Source: Sphingobacterium chungjuense
GTDB lineage: Bacteria; Bacteroidota; Bacteroidia; Sphingobacteriales; Sphingobacteriaceae
Direction of reading: 5' to 3'
DNA: 64,000 nucleotides
Assembly (NCBI RefSeq): GCF_011316935.1
Contig: NZ_WLYS01000002.1
Coordinates: 648,891 to 712,890, forward strand
Shown here in pieces: positions 17,843 through 27,554 of the stretch; within the stretch, counting starts at the first letter, position 1; each line of letters starts with the position of its first letter. The position numbers and the translations under genes were made by a program. The notes below the pieces were generated by a model. It had not been told where the DNA came from. It worked only from the letters and a program-made list of their open reading frames with translations, and searched no databases.

Positions 17843-18303
17843 AGCGTATCCTTACCGCGAAATTTGTCTAGCAACTTATTGAGTTCCATGCATTGCTTTT
17901 CCGTAATATTATGGGGAAGTACGTCGGCAAGCATCATCTGATTTTCCATTTCTTCCAGCAGATCTAAGCCTTTTTGCGTAATCAGCAGATCGACGGCTCT
18001 TTTATCTTGATCGCACGAAGTGCGAGATACCAAGTCTTTGGCAATAATGCGATCAATTAATCGGGAAATATCCGAGGTTTTGGTGAGCATGCGCTCACGT
18101 AACAGAGAGTTCTTAACCGGCGACGGATATTGCCCACGCAAAATACGCAACACATTAAACTGCTGCAAGGTAAGATCATGCTTACTCGCACGCTCCTCCA
18201 GCAGATTGGTCAACCAGTTGTGTGTGTACACGATGTTGATGGTGGCCTTATGCCATTCGCTACTAAACTTTTTCGCTTGAATTTTATCTTCCAATCGTGC
18301 CAT
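17839..18303 (-). CDS. MarR-family transcriptional regulator
   Basis: A 154-residue winged-helix dimeric regulator. The pattern LTLQQFNVLRILRGQYP, followed by the recognition helix KTSDISRLIDRIIAKDLVSR and the wing DQDKRAVDLLIT, is that of the family. The ATG at 18303 (MARLEDK) is preferred over an in-frame TTG at 18336. It is divergent from feoAB, a common arrangement in Bacteroidota, so it probably controls ferrous iron uptake. That is inferred from position only. Confidence 0.88.
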   Translation of the reverse strand: MARLEDKIQAKKFSSEWHKATINIVYTHNWLTNLLEERASKHDLTLQQFNVLRILRGQYPSPVKNSLLRERMLTKTSDISRLIDRIIAKDLVSRTSCDQDKRAVDLLITQKGLDLLEEMENQMMLADVLPHNITEKQCMELNKLLDKFRGKDTL

Positions 18304-18352
18304 ACTTAAATTATTTATACGTGATCTAAATAGCAAATAGTGGGCAATTATC

Positions 18353-18360
18353 TATATTTG
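18353..18360 (+). promoter_or_regulatory. -7 element of the feo promoter
   Basis: TATATTTG matches TAnnTTTG in the 99-bp divergent region between the MarR gene and feoA. No good -33 element was seen, which would fit a regulated promoter. Confidence 0.45.
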
Positions 18361-18402
18361 CACAGGTAGTCTGTCATTCACGAAGTACTAAAATAGCAAA
18401 AA

Positions 18403-18642
18403 ATGCAAAAGAATGTGAATCTGGGAAATTTAAATTCCGGAGAAAAAGCAAAAATCAGTCAGTTGGATACCGATTCTTTACCCGCTAAATTTTATGAGCT
18501 GGGCTTCGTACCAGGTGCGCTGGTAGAAATAAAACAAAAAGCGCCATTTCAGGGTCCAATCTGTATCAATATCATCGCAAACAACACACTCATTGCGCTA
18601 CGCAAATCCGAAGCGCTACGCATCACGGCAGAAAGAATATAA
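18403..18642 (+). CDS. feoA: Ferrous iron transport protein A
   Basis: A 79-residue cytoplasmic SH3-like protein that supports FeoB. The pattern LGNLNSGEKAKISQL, then LPAKFYELGFVPGALVEI, and the end LIALRKSEALRITAE match FeoA. The stop codon overlaps the feoB start by one base (TAATG), so the two are translationally coupled. Confidence 0.93.
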   Translation: MQKNVNLGNLNSGEKAKISQLDTDSLPAKFYELGFVPGALVEIKQKAPFQGPICINIIANNTLIALRKSEALRITAERI

Positions 18643-20744
18643 TGAAGAAAAAAGTCATCGCTTTACTTGGGAATCCAAACGTAGGGAAAACTTCTCTATT
18701 CAATCGATTGACCAAATTAAATCAAAAGGTCGGTAATTATCCAGGAGTCACTGTGGAGAAACGAGAAGGCACACTGGTATATCAAGACAAGAAATATCAC
18801 ATCATAGACCTTCCCGGCACGTATACCATTTATCCCAACTCGTTGGATGAAGAAGTGGTGTACGATACGCTTTCTGATACCAAAGGGTCTTATTATCCGG
18901 ACTTAGTAGTGGTCGTGGCCGAACCGGCTACGTTGAAACGTGCAATCGTACTCTATCAGCAAGTGAGAGAAATGGGATTGCCTGCCATCTTTGTCGTCAA
19001 TATGGTGGATGAATTGGCTCAAAAGGGTATTAGCATTGATTTTGATGCATTGCGACAGCTCCTACGCACCGATATTTATCAGACCAACGCACGCACCGGA
19101 AAAGGTATTCAAGAATTGATCGCAGGATTGGACAATGAACCTTCGCTGTACATCAGTTCTTTTCAAGTGCCGGCGGCATATGCGCCAGCATTAACAGAAG
19201 CGAAGCGACTTTTTCCTTTGGCCAAAGAATATAGTACGTGGCTCTTTTTGGCGCAAGAGAACTCAAAGGTGCTTACAAACGATCAACGAGCTGCCGTTCT
19301 ACACATCCGCCAACAACATACGATCACACCGCAGCAATTGCAACGCGAGGAATCTTTGGTTCGTAGCCAAGAACTCGATCACGTGCTAGAACAAATCGTG
19401 ATTCGCGGCGAAAGTAGTGCCTTAAAAACCACCGCCAAAATCGATCGTTTATTGATGCATCCATTAGTGGGCTACGCTATTTTCTTAGGCGTATTGCTAT
19501 TGATTTTCCAAGCGATATTTGCTTGGTCGGCACCGTTGATGGATTGGATAGACGGTACTTTTAGTGACTTAGCGGCGTACCTTAGCACACAATTGCCCGA
19601 AGGGCCGCTTAGCTCTTTGCTCACCGATGGAATTGTGACTGGTATTGGTGGTATTGTGATTTTCTTACCGCAGATTGTGATCTTATTTATCTTCATCTCT
19701 ATGATGGAAGAAACGGGTTATATGAGTCGCATTGTATTTCTGATGGATCGCTGGCTTCGTCCATTTGGTCTAAACGGGAAATCGGTCATTCCATTGATGT
19801 CTGGCGCAGCCTGCGCGATACCGGCAGTGATGTCGGCTCGTAATATTGAGAATCCAAAAGAACGCCTGCTAACCATGTTGGTAACACCTTTTATGACATG
19901 TTCGGCGCGCCTACCGATTTACATCGTGATTATCGGCTTGGTGATTCCAGAAGGCACTTTCTTGGGCTTCAACATACAAGGATTGGTACTTTTCGGTTTG
20001 TATATATTAGGCGTGGTGAGCGCGCTAGGTTCGGCTTGGATATTGAATATTTTCATCAAAAGTGTGCATAAAAGCTACTTGGTTTTTGAAATTCCGACCT
20101 ACAAAATTCCAGATTGGAAAAATGTAGTGACTAATGTATGGGAAAAATCATCGGGCTTCTTGATTGGTGCCGGTAAAATCATTTTGGCAATTTCGATTAT
20201 CCTTTGGGTGCTAGGCAACTTTGGACCTACTGATCGTTTTTACGATGCGGAGACTTATGTAACCACAGAACAACCATCACTAGAAGGTGATGAATTGGAG
20301 ACGGCTATCGCTTCCTACCAACTGGAACACTCCTTCTTGGGTTATATCGGGATGGGAATCGAACCGATCGTGCGTCCGTTGGGTTACGATTGGAAAATGG
20401 GAATCGGTTTAATCTCTTCCTTTGCGGCACGCGAGGTATTCGTCGGCACGATGGCCGTGGTGTATAGCTTGGGCGACGATGTAGACATCGAAGACGATGG
20501 CGAACGAGCCACTTTGTTTGAAAGGATGAAAAGCGAAGTCAATCGCAATACTGGACTACCAGCATACAACTTTGCTTCAGGAATTTCCTTGTTATTGTTC
20601 TATGCTTTTGCGATGCAATGTATGGCGACTATTGCGGTAGTAAAGAAAGAAACTGGCTCTTGGAAGTGGACGCTGATACAACTTGGTTTTATGACAGGAC
20701 TTGCTTATATTGCAGCATTAGTTGCCTATCAACTATTAAAATAA
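18642..20744 (+). CDS. feoB: Ferrous iron transporter B
   Basis: A 700-residue inner-membrane Fe(II) transporter. The N-terminal G domain has the P-loop GNPNVGKTSLFN, the G2/G3 region ending DLPGTYTIYP, and NMVD as the base-specificity motif. From about residue 270 the FeoB core follows with two Gate-type repeats (SGAACAIPAVMSAR, TPFMTCSARLPIY) and the C-terminal helices. It is preceded by feoA and followed by a 46-residue FeoB-associated protein; together they form a complete feo operon, likely under the divergent MarR protein. Confidence 0.95.
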   Translation: MKKKVIALLGNPNVGKTSLFNRLTKLNQKVGNYPGVTVEKREGTLVYQDKKYHIIDLPGTYTIYPNSLDEEVVYDTLSDTKGSYYPDLVVVVAEPATLKRAIVLYQQVREMGLPAIFVVNMVDELAQKGISIDFDALRQLLRTDIYQTNARTGKGIQELIAGLDNEPSLYISSFQVPAAYAPALTEAKRLFPLAKEYSTWLFLAQENSKVLTNDQRAAVLHIRQQHTITPQQLQREESLVRSQELDHVLEQIVIRGESSALKTTAKIDRLLMHPLVGYAIFLGVLLLIFQAIFAWSAPLMDWIDGTFSDLAAYLSTQLPEGPLSSLLTDGIVTGIGGIVIFLPQIVILFIFISMMEETGYMSRIVFLMDRWLRPFGLNGKSVIPLMSGAACAIPAVMSARNIENPKERLLTMLVTPFMTCSARLPIYIVIIGLVIPEGTFLGFNIQGLVLFGLYILGVVSALGSAWILNIFIKSVHKSYLVFEIPTYKIPDWKNVVTNVWEKSSGFLIGAGKIILAISIILWVLGNFGPTDRFYDAETYVTTEQPSLEGDELETAIASYQLEHSFLGYIGMGIEPIVRPLGYDWKMGIGLISSFAAREVFVGTMAVVYSLGDDVDIEDDGERATLFERMKSEVNRNTGLPAYNFASGISLLLFYAFAMQCMATIAVVKKETGSWKWTLIQLGFMTGLAYIAALVAYQLLK

Positions 20745-20760
20745 GGATCAACTATCAAAA

Positions 20761-20901
20761 ATGATCGTACAATATATCATCATCGGCATCTTATTTCTTA
20801 TTGCTATTGCAATGGTTGTAAAACATGTATTCCCTAAAAAGTCTACTGATGCGGGTTGTGGTGGAAATTGTAAATGTGATGCCGGACTTCAGAAGAAATA
20901 G
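20761..20901 (+). CDS. FeoB-associated Cys-rich membrane protein
   Basis: A 46-residue ORF 16 bp after feoB. It has one N-terminal transmembrane helix (residues about 4-21) and then a positively charged segment and a cysteine cluster, CGGNCKCD. This is the layout of the FeoB-associated Cys-rich membrane proteins often found as the third gene of feo operons, probably a periplasm- or cytoplasm-facing metal-binding helper. The GTG start of the next gene follows 11 bp after its stop. Confidence 0.82.
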   Translation: MIVQYIIIGILFLIAIAMVVKHVFPKKSTDAGCGGNCKCDAGLQKK

Positions 20902-20912
20902 CTAAACCAACT

Positions 20913-22337
20913 GTGCAAGAACAAAACGAAAACCAGCTTAAGCGCGGCTTAAGCAACCGCCATATCCAATTAATCGCGCTCGGTGGAGCAATCGGAACAG
21001 GCTTATTTTTAGGTGTTGGTCAAGCGGCCATACTGGCAGGACCTGCCGTGATTTTAGGTTATGGTATTGCCGGAATTATCGCTTTCTTGATTATGCGGCA
21101 GTTGGGTGAAATGGTGGTACATGAACCCGTATCGGGCTCTTTCAGCTACTTTGCGAATCGCTATTGGGGATCGTTTGCAGGATTTGCTTCTGGCTGGAAT
21201 TATTGGATTCTTTACATTCTGGTGAGCATGGCAGAATTGACTGCCATCGGCAAATACATGAACTATTGGTGGCCAGAGCTGCCATTATGGGTTTCTAGCT
21301 TGGTATTTTTTGTGATTATCAATTTGATCAACCTAGCTTCTGTCAAGATTTATGGTGAAACGGAGTTTTGGTTTTCTATTGTAAAAGTAATCGCCATTAT
21401 CGGTATGATTCTCTTTGGTTCGTACTTACTGATCAGTGGTACAGGTGGAGATCAGGCTTCGATTAGCAATTTATATCAAGATGGTGGTTTTTTCCCGAAG
21501 GGATTGATCGCACAATTACCCGATGGATCTTATGAAGGTTTGTTGGTCGCACTCGTAGTGATTATGTTCTCCTTTGGTGGTTTGGAACTTGTTGGTATTA
21601 CGGCTGCAGAGGCCGAAAATCCAGAGAAAAACATCCCGAAAGCGACTAATCAGGTTCTATTTCGGATTTTGATCTTCTACATCGGTGCATTGGTTATCTT
21701 ATTCTCTTTGCTACCTTGGCAGCAGATCGACCGAGATACTAGCCCATTTGTAACGGTTTTTGCGTCATTGGACGCGATGAAATTCAGCTTCTTCGGCATT
21801 AGCGTGTCTTTCTCTAATTTGATCGCGAATGCGTTGAATCTTATTGTACTTACAGCAGCTTTATCGGTGTACAACAGTTGTGTATACAGTAATTCGCGTA
21901 TGCTGTACGGATTAGCTAAGCAAGGTAATGCGCCGCAATTCTTAACCAAGCTCAATAAAAGCCACTCTCCTATTAATGCGATTCTTGTATCGGCTATTTT
22001 CGTAGCGGTTACGGTAGTTATCAATAAACTGATTCCAGAACAAGCTTTGGAAATTCTAATGTCGTTGGTAGTTTCCGCACTCGTGATTAATTGGATCATG
22101 ATTACGCTGACGCATATTTTCTTCCGCAAAGAAATGAAAAAGCAGCAGGCAGTGACGAAGTTTCCGACGATTCTGTATCCTTTTACGAATTATCTGTCGT
22201 TGGTTTTTCTGATCGGTGTATTGGTCATGATGTGCTTCACCGTATTCAAAATATCGGTGCTGTTGATGCCTATATGGATTCTGATTTTGTGGATTTGCTA
22301 CCGATTTATCGTGCAAAGAAAAGCGAGCGCTGAGTAG
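20913..22337 (+). CDS. Amino-acid permease (APC superfamily)
   Basis: A 474-residue inner-membrane transporter with about 12 transmembrane helices. The first helix signature ALGGAIGTGLFLGVGQA and the later FSFGGLELVGITAAEAENPEKNIPKA motif are characteristic of the amino-acid transporter (AroP/ProY/CycA) family. The substrate cannot be assigned. The gene starts with GTG. It is close behind the feo operon on the same strand, but its function makes regulatory linkage uncertain. Confidence 0.9.
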   Translation: MQEQNENQLKRGLSNRHIQLIALGGAIGTGLFLGVGQAAILAGPAVILGYGIAGIIAFLIMRQLGEMVVHEPVSGSFSYFANRYWGSFAGFASGWNYWILYILVSMAELTAIGKYMNYWWPELPLWVSSLVFFVIINLINLASVKIYGETEFWFSIVKVIAIIGMILFGSYLLISGTGGDQASISNLYQDGGFFPKGLIAQLPDGSYEGLLVALVVIMFSFGGLELVGITAAEAENPEKNIPKATNQVLFRILIFYIGALVILFSLLPWQQIDRDTSPFVTVFASLDAMKFSFFGISVSFSNLIANALNLIVLTAALSVYNSCVYSNSRMLYGLAKQGNAPQFLTKLNKSHSPINAILVSAIFVAVTVVINKLIPEQALEILMSLVVSALVINWIMITLTHIFFRKEMKKQQAVTKFPTILYPFTNYLSLVFLIGVLVMMCFTVFKISVLLMPIWILILWICYRFIVQRKASAE

Positions 22338-22391
22338 TAGTTTTCCATATTGCCGCAGCCTAATGCATTGGCTTGGCAAAAGCGAAATCAC

Positions 22392-22432
22392 TAAAAAGAA
22401 AAAGTGCCTGATGCGAAACATCGAGGCACTTT
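22392..22432 (-). terminator. Terminator downstream of the TPR gene
   Basis: A stem of nine bp plus an inner helix (22401-22413 with 22419-22432) is followed by a T-rich run on the minus strand. Confidence 0.75.
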
Positions 22433-22467
22433 AACGTTTATTGGATTTTAATTGTTGACGGGTTGAT

Positions 22468-23112
22468 CTATTTCAAGTTGTCGCGATATACTTTCGCTTT
22501 TTTCAATTCCGTTTGGATATCCTTGCGGGATGCATCAAACGTCAAAACTTTCTCGAAATCTGTTACTGCTTTGTTGTATGATTCAGTAGCAGCTGCTTTA
22601 TTGTAACCGGCACCTGCATTACCTTTCAAAATACCCAAATCACGGTAAGCAGTTCCTCTATTTTGGTACAATTTAGCATCTTGCGCATCCATAGAAATCG
22701 CTTTCGTATAATCCGCAATCGATGATTCTAACAGCGCTTGGCGTTGTTTTGCATCAATCTTAGACTCTGTACTCACTGCCACGGCATTGTTTGCTTTAGC
22801 TTTGTAATAGTAAGCAGAAGTATTTTTAGGATTTAATGCCACTACTTTTGTGAAAGAATCCGCTGCTTTTTTGAAATCTCCGTTTTGGAAAAGCGCGTAA
22901 CCTAACAAATAGTGTACATCTGCGTCAGCAGCTTCCGCTGGCATTGATTTTTGTAAATGCGTAATTGCCGTTTTAAAATCACCACCCATTAGGGCTTTTT
23001 CGCCCGCACGTACATTCGGGTTTTTATGTTCTGCCTGCTGTGCTTCCGCCGAGTAAACAGATAACGCAAGCGCTAAGGCTGCCATTCCAATTTTTACTTT
23101 TCTCATATTCAA
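22468..23112 (-). CDS. Exported TPR protein
   Basis: A 214-residue protein with an N-terminal signal peptide (cleavage near YSAEAQQ). Repeating helix pairs such as HYLLGYALFQNGDFKKAADSF and AYYYKAKANNAVA are tetratricopeptide repeats, roughly four in number. They usually mediate protein-protein contacts. The target is unknown. The gene is monocistronic and divergent from lon with about 300 bp between them. Confidence 0.82.
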   Translation of the reverse strand: MNMRKVKIGMAALALALSVYSAEAQQAEHKNPNVRAGEKALMGGDFKTAITHLQKSMPAEAADADVHYLLGYALFQNGDFKKAADSFTKVVALNPKNTSAYYYKAKANNAVAVSTESKIDAKQRQALLESSIADYTKAISMDAQDAKLYQNRGTAYRDLGILKGNAGAGYNKAAATESYNKAVTDFEKVLTFDASRKDIQTELKKAKVYRDNLK

Positions 23113-23435
23113 TCACTTAACTTTAGTTACAAAACATTTTTAAATAAACCCCCTGTATGGAGTAAAAATGAATTAAATAGTTTAACTGTACAATCAATAT
23201 TTATAAACATTTCCACATTTGCTCCCACGGGCATCTAGTAAATAGCTAACTTACGTCAATTCGTCTGACATGCAACAGAACAAAACTGACGTATTTGCAG
23301 TTATTCCAGAGGGTGTAAGCATAAATAGTACCAAAATTAACTTTGGCACTTGGGTTGCACCATCTGCATTTTATCATTTAAAATTCGTAGCGGCATTTTT
23401 GCATAGACAAGATGTCAGCAAGCGTAAGCTATTAT

Positions 23436-25913
23436 ATGAGCAAAGACAATACTTTCGATTTCAATAACGTACTACCTATCATAAACGAAGAAACTGAGTT
23501 TTTCCCACTTCTTAGCCAAGAAGATGAGGATGAAATGAGTAACGCTGACATTCCAGAAATACTACCCATTCTTCCTTTAAGAAATACTGTTTTATTTCCA
23601 GGAGTGGTGATACCGATCACCGTTGGTCGCGACAAATCCATCAAATTGATCAAAGAGGCCTACAAAGGCGATCGTACGATTGGCGTTGTTTCTCAGAAGG
23701 ATATGACGATCGAAGATCCACTTTTCGAAGAGTTGAATAGCGTGGGTACCGTAGCAAACATCATCAAATTGCTACAGATGCCGGACGGCAATACGACGGT
23801 GATTATCCAAGGTAAACAGCGTTTTAAACTCAATGCCGTCGTGCAGACAGAGCCTTATATGCTAGCGCAAGTAGAGCGCTACGATGAGGAAAAGCCGAAA
23901 ACCAGTAGCAAGGAATTCAAGGCATTGATCTCTTCAATCAAAGAATTGGCGCAACAAATTATTCAGCTGTCGCCCAATTTGCCTAGCGAAGCAGGAATAG
24001 CGATCAAGAATATCGATAGCCCTACTTTTTTGGTGAATTTCATCTCGTCTAATCTTTCTTTGGAGCTTACGAGCAAGCAAGAATTGTTGGAGAAAGTGGA
24101 TTTCGTAAAGCGTGCCAAGTTACTTTTGGAGCACTTGACGACGGAGATCCAGATGCTGGAGCTGAAAAATCAGATTCAGAATAAAGTTCGCGTGGATCTG
24201 GATAAACAGCAACGCGATTACTTTTTGCATCAACAACTGAAAACTATTCAGGAAGAATTGGGCGGCAATACGCCGGATCTGGAAATTGACAGTTTGCGTA
24301 CGCGTTCTAAATCGAAGAAATGGCCAAAAGATGTGGGCACTCACTTCGATAAAGAATTGGAAAAGCTAGCAAGAATCAATCCGGCAGCGGCAGATTATTC
24401 GGTACAGCTCAACTATTTAGAACTTTTGTTGGATTTGCCTTGGCAAAGCTATACCAAAGATAACTTTGATTTGGCTCGCGCCGAAAAAACGCTGGATAAA
24501 GATCATTACGGCTTAGAAAAAGTCAAGCAACGTATTGTCGAATATCTAGCTGTGTTGAAGTTGAAAAACGATATGAAAGCGCCAATCTTGTGTTTGGTAG
24601 GCCCTCCGGGAGTCGGTAAGACTTCTTTAGGTAAATCCATTGCCAAAGCACTAGGACGCAAATATACCCGTATGGCATTAGGTGGCGTGCGCGACGAAGC
24701 GGAAATCCGTGGACATCGTAAAACATATATTGGTGCCATGCCCGGCCGTATTATCCAATCCTTGAAAAAAGCAGGATCGTCCAATCCGGTATTTGTACTG
24801 GATGAGATCGACAAAATTGGATCTGATTTTAAAGGCGATCCTTCGTCTGCCCTACTAGAGGTTTTAGATCCAGAGCAAAACACCAATTTCTACGATCACT
24901 ACGTAGAGATGGAATATGATCTTTCTAAAGTAATGTTTATCGCGACGGCTAACTCGCTCAGCAGCATCCAACCGGCCTTATTAGATCGTATGGAGATCAT
25001 CGAGGTGAATGGCTACACGATCGAAGAAAAAGTAGAGATTGGTAAGAAACACCTGTTGCCAAAGCAGCGCGAAATGCACGGCCTCAAAACGAAAGACATC
25101 TCCCTGAATGCGAAAAGCATCGAGAAAATAATCGATGAATACACGCGCGAATCTGGTGTACGTGGACTGGAGAAAAAGATCGGCAGCGTAGTACGTGGAA
25201 TTGCGACAAAGATCGTGATGGAAAAACCATATCAAACCAATATTTCGGCCAAGCAGGTAGAAGAAATATTAGGCGCACCCATCTTCGATAAAGATCTGTA
25301 CGAAGACAACAATACGGCTGGTGTGGTGACTGGTTTAGCGTGGACTGCCGTAGGTGGCGATATTTTGTACATAGAATCTAGCTTGAGCCGCGGAAAAGGT
25401 AAGTTGAGCCTGACTGGAAATCTGGGCGATGTGATGAAAGAATCTGCCGCGATCGCGATGGCTTATTTGCGCTCGCATGCCGAAGATTTTGGTATTGATT
25501 ACCGCATCTTCGATGAATGGGATGTGAATGTGCATGTGCCAGCTGGTGCTACTCCGAAAGACGGACCATCGGCCGGTATTACGATGTTGACTGCCTTGAC
25601 TTCCTTATTCACACAACGTAAGATTCGTGCGAACCTAGCAATGACGGGCGAGATCACATTGCGAGGCAAAGTATTACCTGTCGGTGGTATTAAAGAGAAG
25701 ATTTTAGCCGCGAAACGCTCGAATATCGATACCATCATCTTGTGCAAATCCAACGAGAAAGACATCTTGGAGATCAAAGAAGATTATATCAAAGACATGA
25801 AATTCCACTATGTGAAGGAAATGCGAGAAGTGATTCAGATCGCCCTGCTTGATGAAAAGGTGAAGCATGCAAAAGATTTGACCTACGTAGGACACGATCA
25901 TAGCAAGAAATAA
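23436..25913 (+). CDS. lon: ATP-dependent protease Lon
   Basis: An 825-residue cytoplasmic protease that degrades misfolded and regulatory proteins. The N-terminal substrate domain (LPILPLRNTVLFPGVVIPI) is followed by the AAA+ module with Walker A GPPGVGKTSLGKS (about residue 388) and Walker B VFVLDEIDKI. The protease domain has the catalytic Ser in KDGPSAGIT (about residue 711) and the Lys in GGIKEKILAAKR. The start at 23436 (MSKDNT) fits the family; an in-frame ATG at 23412 would add eight residues. A strong terminator follows. Confidence 0.96.
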   Translation: MSKDNTFDFNNVLPIINEETEFFPLLSQEDEDEMSNADIPEILPILPLRNTVLFPGVVIPITVGRDKSIKLIKEAYKGDRTIGVVSQKDMTIEDPLFEELNSVGTVANIIKLLQMPDGNTTVIIQGKQRFKLNAVVQTEPYMLAQVERYDEEKPKTSSKEFKALISSIKELAQQIIQLSPNLPSEAGIAIKNIDSPTFLVNFISSNLSLELTSKQELLEKVDFVKRAKLLLEHLTTEIQMLELKNQIQNKVRVDLDKQQRDYFLHQQLKTIQEELGGNTPDLEIDSLRTRSKSKKWPKDVGTHFDKELEKLARINPAAADYSVQLNYLELLLDLPWQSYTKDNFDLARAEKTLDKDHYGLEKVKQRIVEYLAVLKLKNDMKAPILCLVGPPGVGKTSLGKSIAKALGRKYTRMALGGVRDEAEIRGHRKTYIGAMPGRIIQSLKKAGSSNPVFVLDEIDKIGSDFKGDPSSALLEVLDPEQNTNFYDHYVEMEYDLSKVMFIATANSLSSIQPALLDRMEIIEVNGYTIEEKVEIGKKHLLPKQREMHGLKTKDISLNAKSIEKIIDEYTRESGVRGLEKKIGSVVRGIATKIVMEKPYQTNISAKQVEEILGAPIFDKDLYEDNNTAGVVTGLAWTAVGGDILYIESSLSRGKGKLSLTGNLGDVMKESAAIAMAYLRSHAEDFGIDYRIFDEWDVNVHVPAGATPKDGPSAGITMLTALTSLFTQRKIRANLAMTGEITLRGKVLPVGGIKEKILAAKRSNIDTIILCKSNEKDILEIKEDYIKDMKFHYVKEMREVIQIALLDEKVKHAKDLTYVGHDHSKK

Positions 25914-25937
25914 TAATTTTCAGCAAAAATAGATGAA

Positions 25938-25971
25938 AGACCCAGCGCGTACGCGCTGGGTCTTTTTTTTT
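25938..25971 (+). terminator. Terminator of lon
   Basis: A perfect 26-bp palindrome (25938-25963) is followed by a run of eight T. It rules out the GTG at 25977 as a likely start of the next gene. Confidence 0.92.
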
Positions 25972-26024
25972 GCGACGTGATTTATCTCTCCAAACCTAAA
26001 TCGCCTGTTTTCTGTTTACTCCGC

Positions 26025-27530
26025 ATGGACAATACGCACATCGCCCTCCTCTTTCCACATCAACTTTTTGCGAAGCATCCCGCATTAAAAAAATCTCGCC
26101 CGGTCTATCTTATAGAGGAAGCGCTATTTTTTAATCAATACGCATTTCATAAGAAAAAGCTTGTGCTGCATCGCGCTAGTATGCAGTATTATGCAGACAA
26201 ACTACAGAAGCAGGGTTATACTGTGCACTACATCGAAGCGAACGAAAAAAATGCAGACGTACGCCAACTCTTAAAACAATTGAAAAAGAAAGGTCTAGAA
26301 ACCATTTTCTATGCGGATGTGACCGACAATTGGTTGGCTGCTCGTATTGAAAGTACGTGTAAGCAAGAAGGTATTGTCCACGAAAAACTACCGACACCCA
26401 ACTTTTTGAACGACGCTTCGGAAAATGAATTTTTCGACCAGAAGAAAAGGTATTTCATGGCTGATTTTTATGCAGCAGAGCGCAAAAACAGACAAATCTT
26501 GCTGGAACAAGATCAGACGCCATTGGGTGGCAAATGGTCGTACGATCAGGATAATAGGAAGCGATTTCCAAAAAACCAGATTATTCCTGATCTGGGTAAA
26601 CTAAAAGAGAACTCCTACGTAACTGCAGCTCGACAATGGGTAGAAAAGGAATTTCCCAACAATTATGGAAGCGTAGAAGGAGCATTGAACGACGAAGTCC
26701 ACTTTTACCCAACCACGCACGAGGAAGCAAAACAATGGTTGCACACATTTTTCAAAAATCGATTTGCTCAATTTGGAGATTACGAGGATGCTATGGTGAT
26801 CTCTGAAGGTTTTTTGCATCATTCGGTCCTTAGCCCGATGCTCAACATTGGCCTGCTTGATCCGCAGGAAATTCTTGACGAGGCATTGGCCTATGCCAGC
26901 GAACACGAAGTTCCACTAAACTCGCTGGAGGGCTTTATCCGCCAAATTGTGGGTTGGCGCGAATTTATCCACCTTGTTTATGAACGGGAAGGATCAAAAC
27001 AACGCAATCGGAATTTCTGGAATTTCAAACGTAAAATACCGAAAACCTTCTGGACCGGAGAAACCGGTATTCATCCGATTGATACGGTTATCAAGCGGGT
27101 TTTAAAATACGGATACTGCCATCACATCGAACGATTGATGGTATTGGGCAATTTTATGCTATTGTGCGAATTTGATCCAGATGACGTGTACCGTTGGTTT
27201 ATGGAAATGTTTGTAGACAGCTACGATTGGGTGATGGTACCTAATGCTTACGGGATGACGCAATATGCCGATGGCGGCCTCATGACTACTAAACCGTATA
27301 TTTCTGGCAGCAACTATTTGCTGAAGATGGGAAATTGGGAAAAGGGTCAGTGGCAGGAAACATGGGACGCACTCTTTTGGCGTTTTATGCATCAGCACCG
27401 CGATGTATTAAGCAAAAATCCTCGCTTGGGTATGTTGATCGGCACATTTGATAAGATGGATAGTGAGAAACGTAAAAAGCACTTGGATCTGTCTGCTGCC
27501 TTTTTAAGACAATTGTCAACGGATAACTAG
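26025..27530 (+). CDS. Cryptochrome/photolyase-related protein (DPRP type)
   Basis: A 501-residue flavoprotein of the prokaryotic (6-4) photolyase/CryB lineage (deoxyribodipyrimidine photolyase-related family). The N-terminal Rossmann-like domain starts IALLFPHQLF. The FAD-binding part has IRQIVGWREFIHLVY, YCHHIERLMVLGNF and the end HRDVLSKNPRLGM. Known members carry four cysteines for a [4Fe-4S] cluster, two of them as CxxC after the SGSNYL segment. Here that stretch (about residues 425-455) reads GNWEKGQWQETW, without Cys. The ATG at 26025 is chosen over a GTG at 25977 that abuts the lon terminator. Light-driven repair is likely but not certain. Confidence 0.83.
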   Translation: MDNTHIALLFPHQLFAKHPALKKSRPVYLIEEALFFNQYAFHKKKLVLHRASMQYYADKLQKQGYTVHYIEANEKNADVRQLLKQLKKKGLETIFYADVTDNWLAARIESTCKQEGIVHEKLPTPNFLNDASENEFFDQKKRYFMADFYAAERKNRQILLEQDQTPLGGKWSYDQDNRKRFPKNQIIPDLGKLKENSYVTAARQWVEKEFPNNYGSVEGALNDEVHFYPTTHEEAKQWLHTFFKNRFAQFGDYEDAMVISEGFLHHSVLSPMLNIGLLDPQEILDEALAYASEHEVPLNSLEGFIRQIVGWREFIHLVYEREGSKQRNRNFWNFKRKIPKTFWTGETGIHPIDTVIKRVLKYGYCHHIERLMVLGNFMLLCEFDPDDVYRWFMEMFVDSYDWVMVPNAYGMTQYADGGLMTTKPYISGSNYLLKMGNWEKGQWQETWDALFWRFMHQHRDVLSKNPRLGMLIGTFDKMDSEKRKKHLDLSAAFLRQLSTDN

Positions 27531-27554
27531 CTTTAGAAAGTTCGAAAAAGTAGC

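Noticed and set aside
23270..23467. 65-codon ORF upstream of and overlapping lon
   Set aside because: It overlaps the lon start in another frame and shows no family features; more likely leader sequence.
24120..24886. Long minus-strand ORFs within lon
   Set aside because: Shadow frames of a well-supported gene; no start context or motifs.
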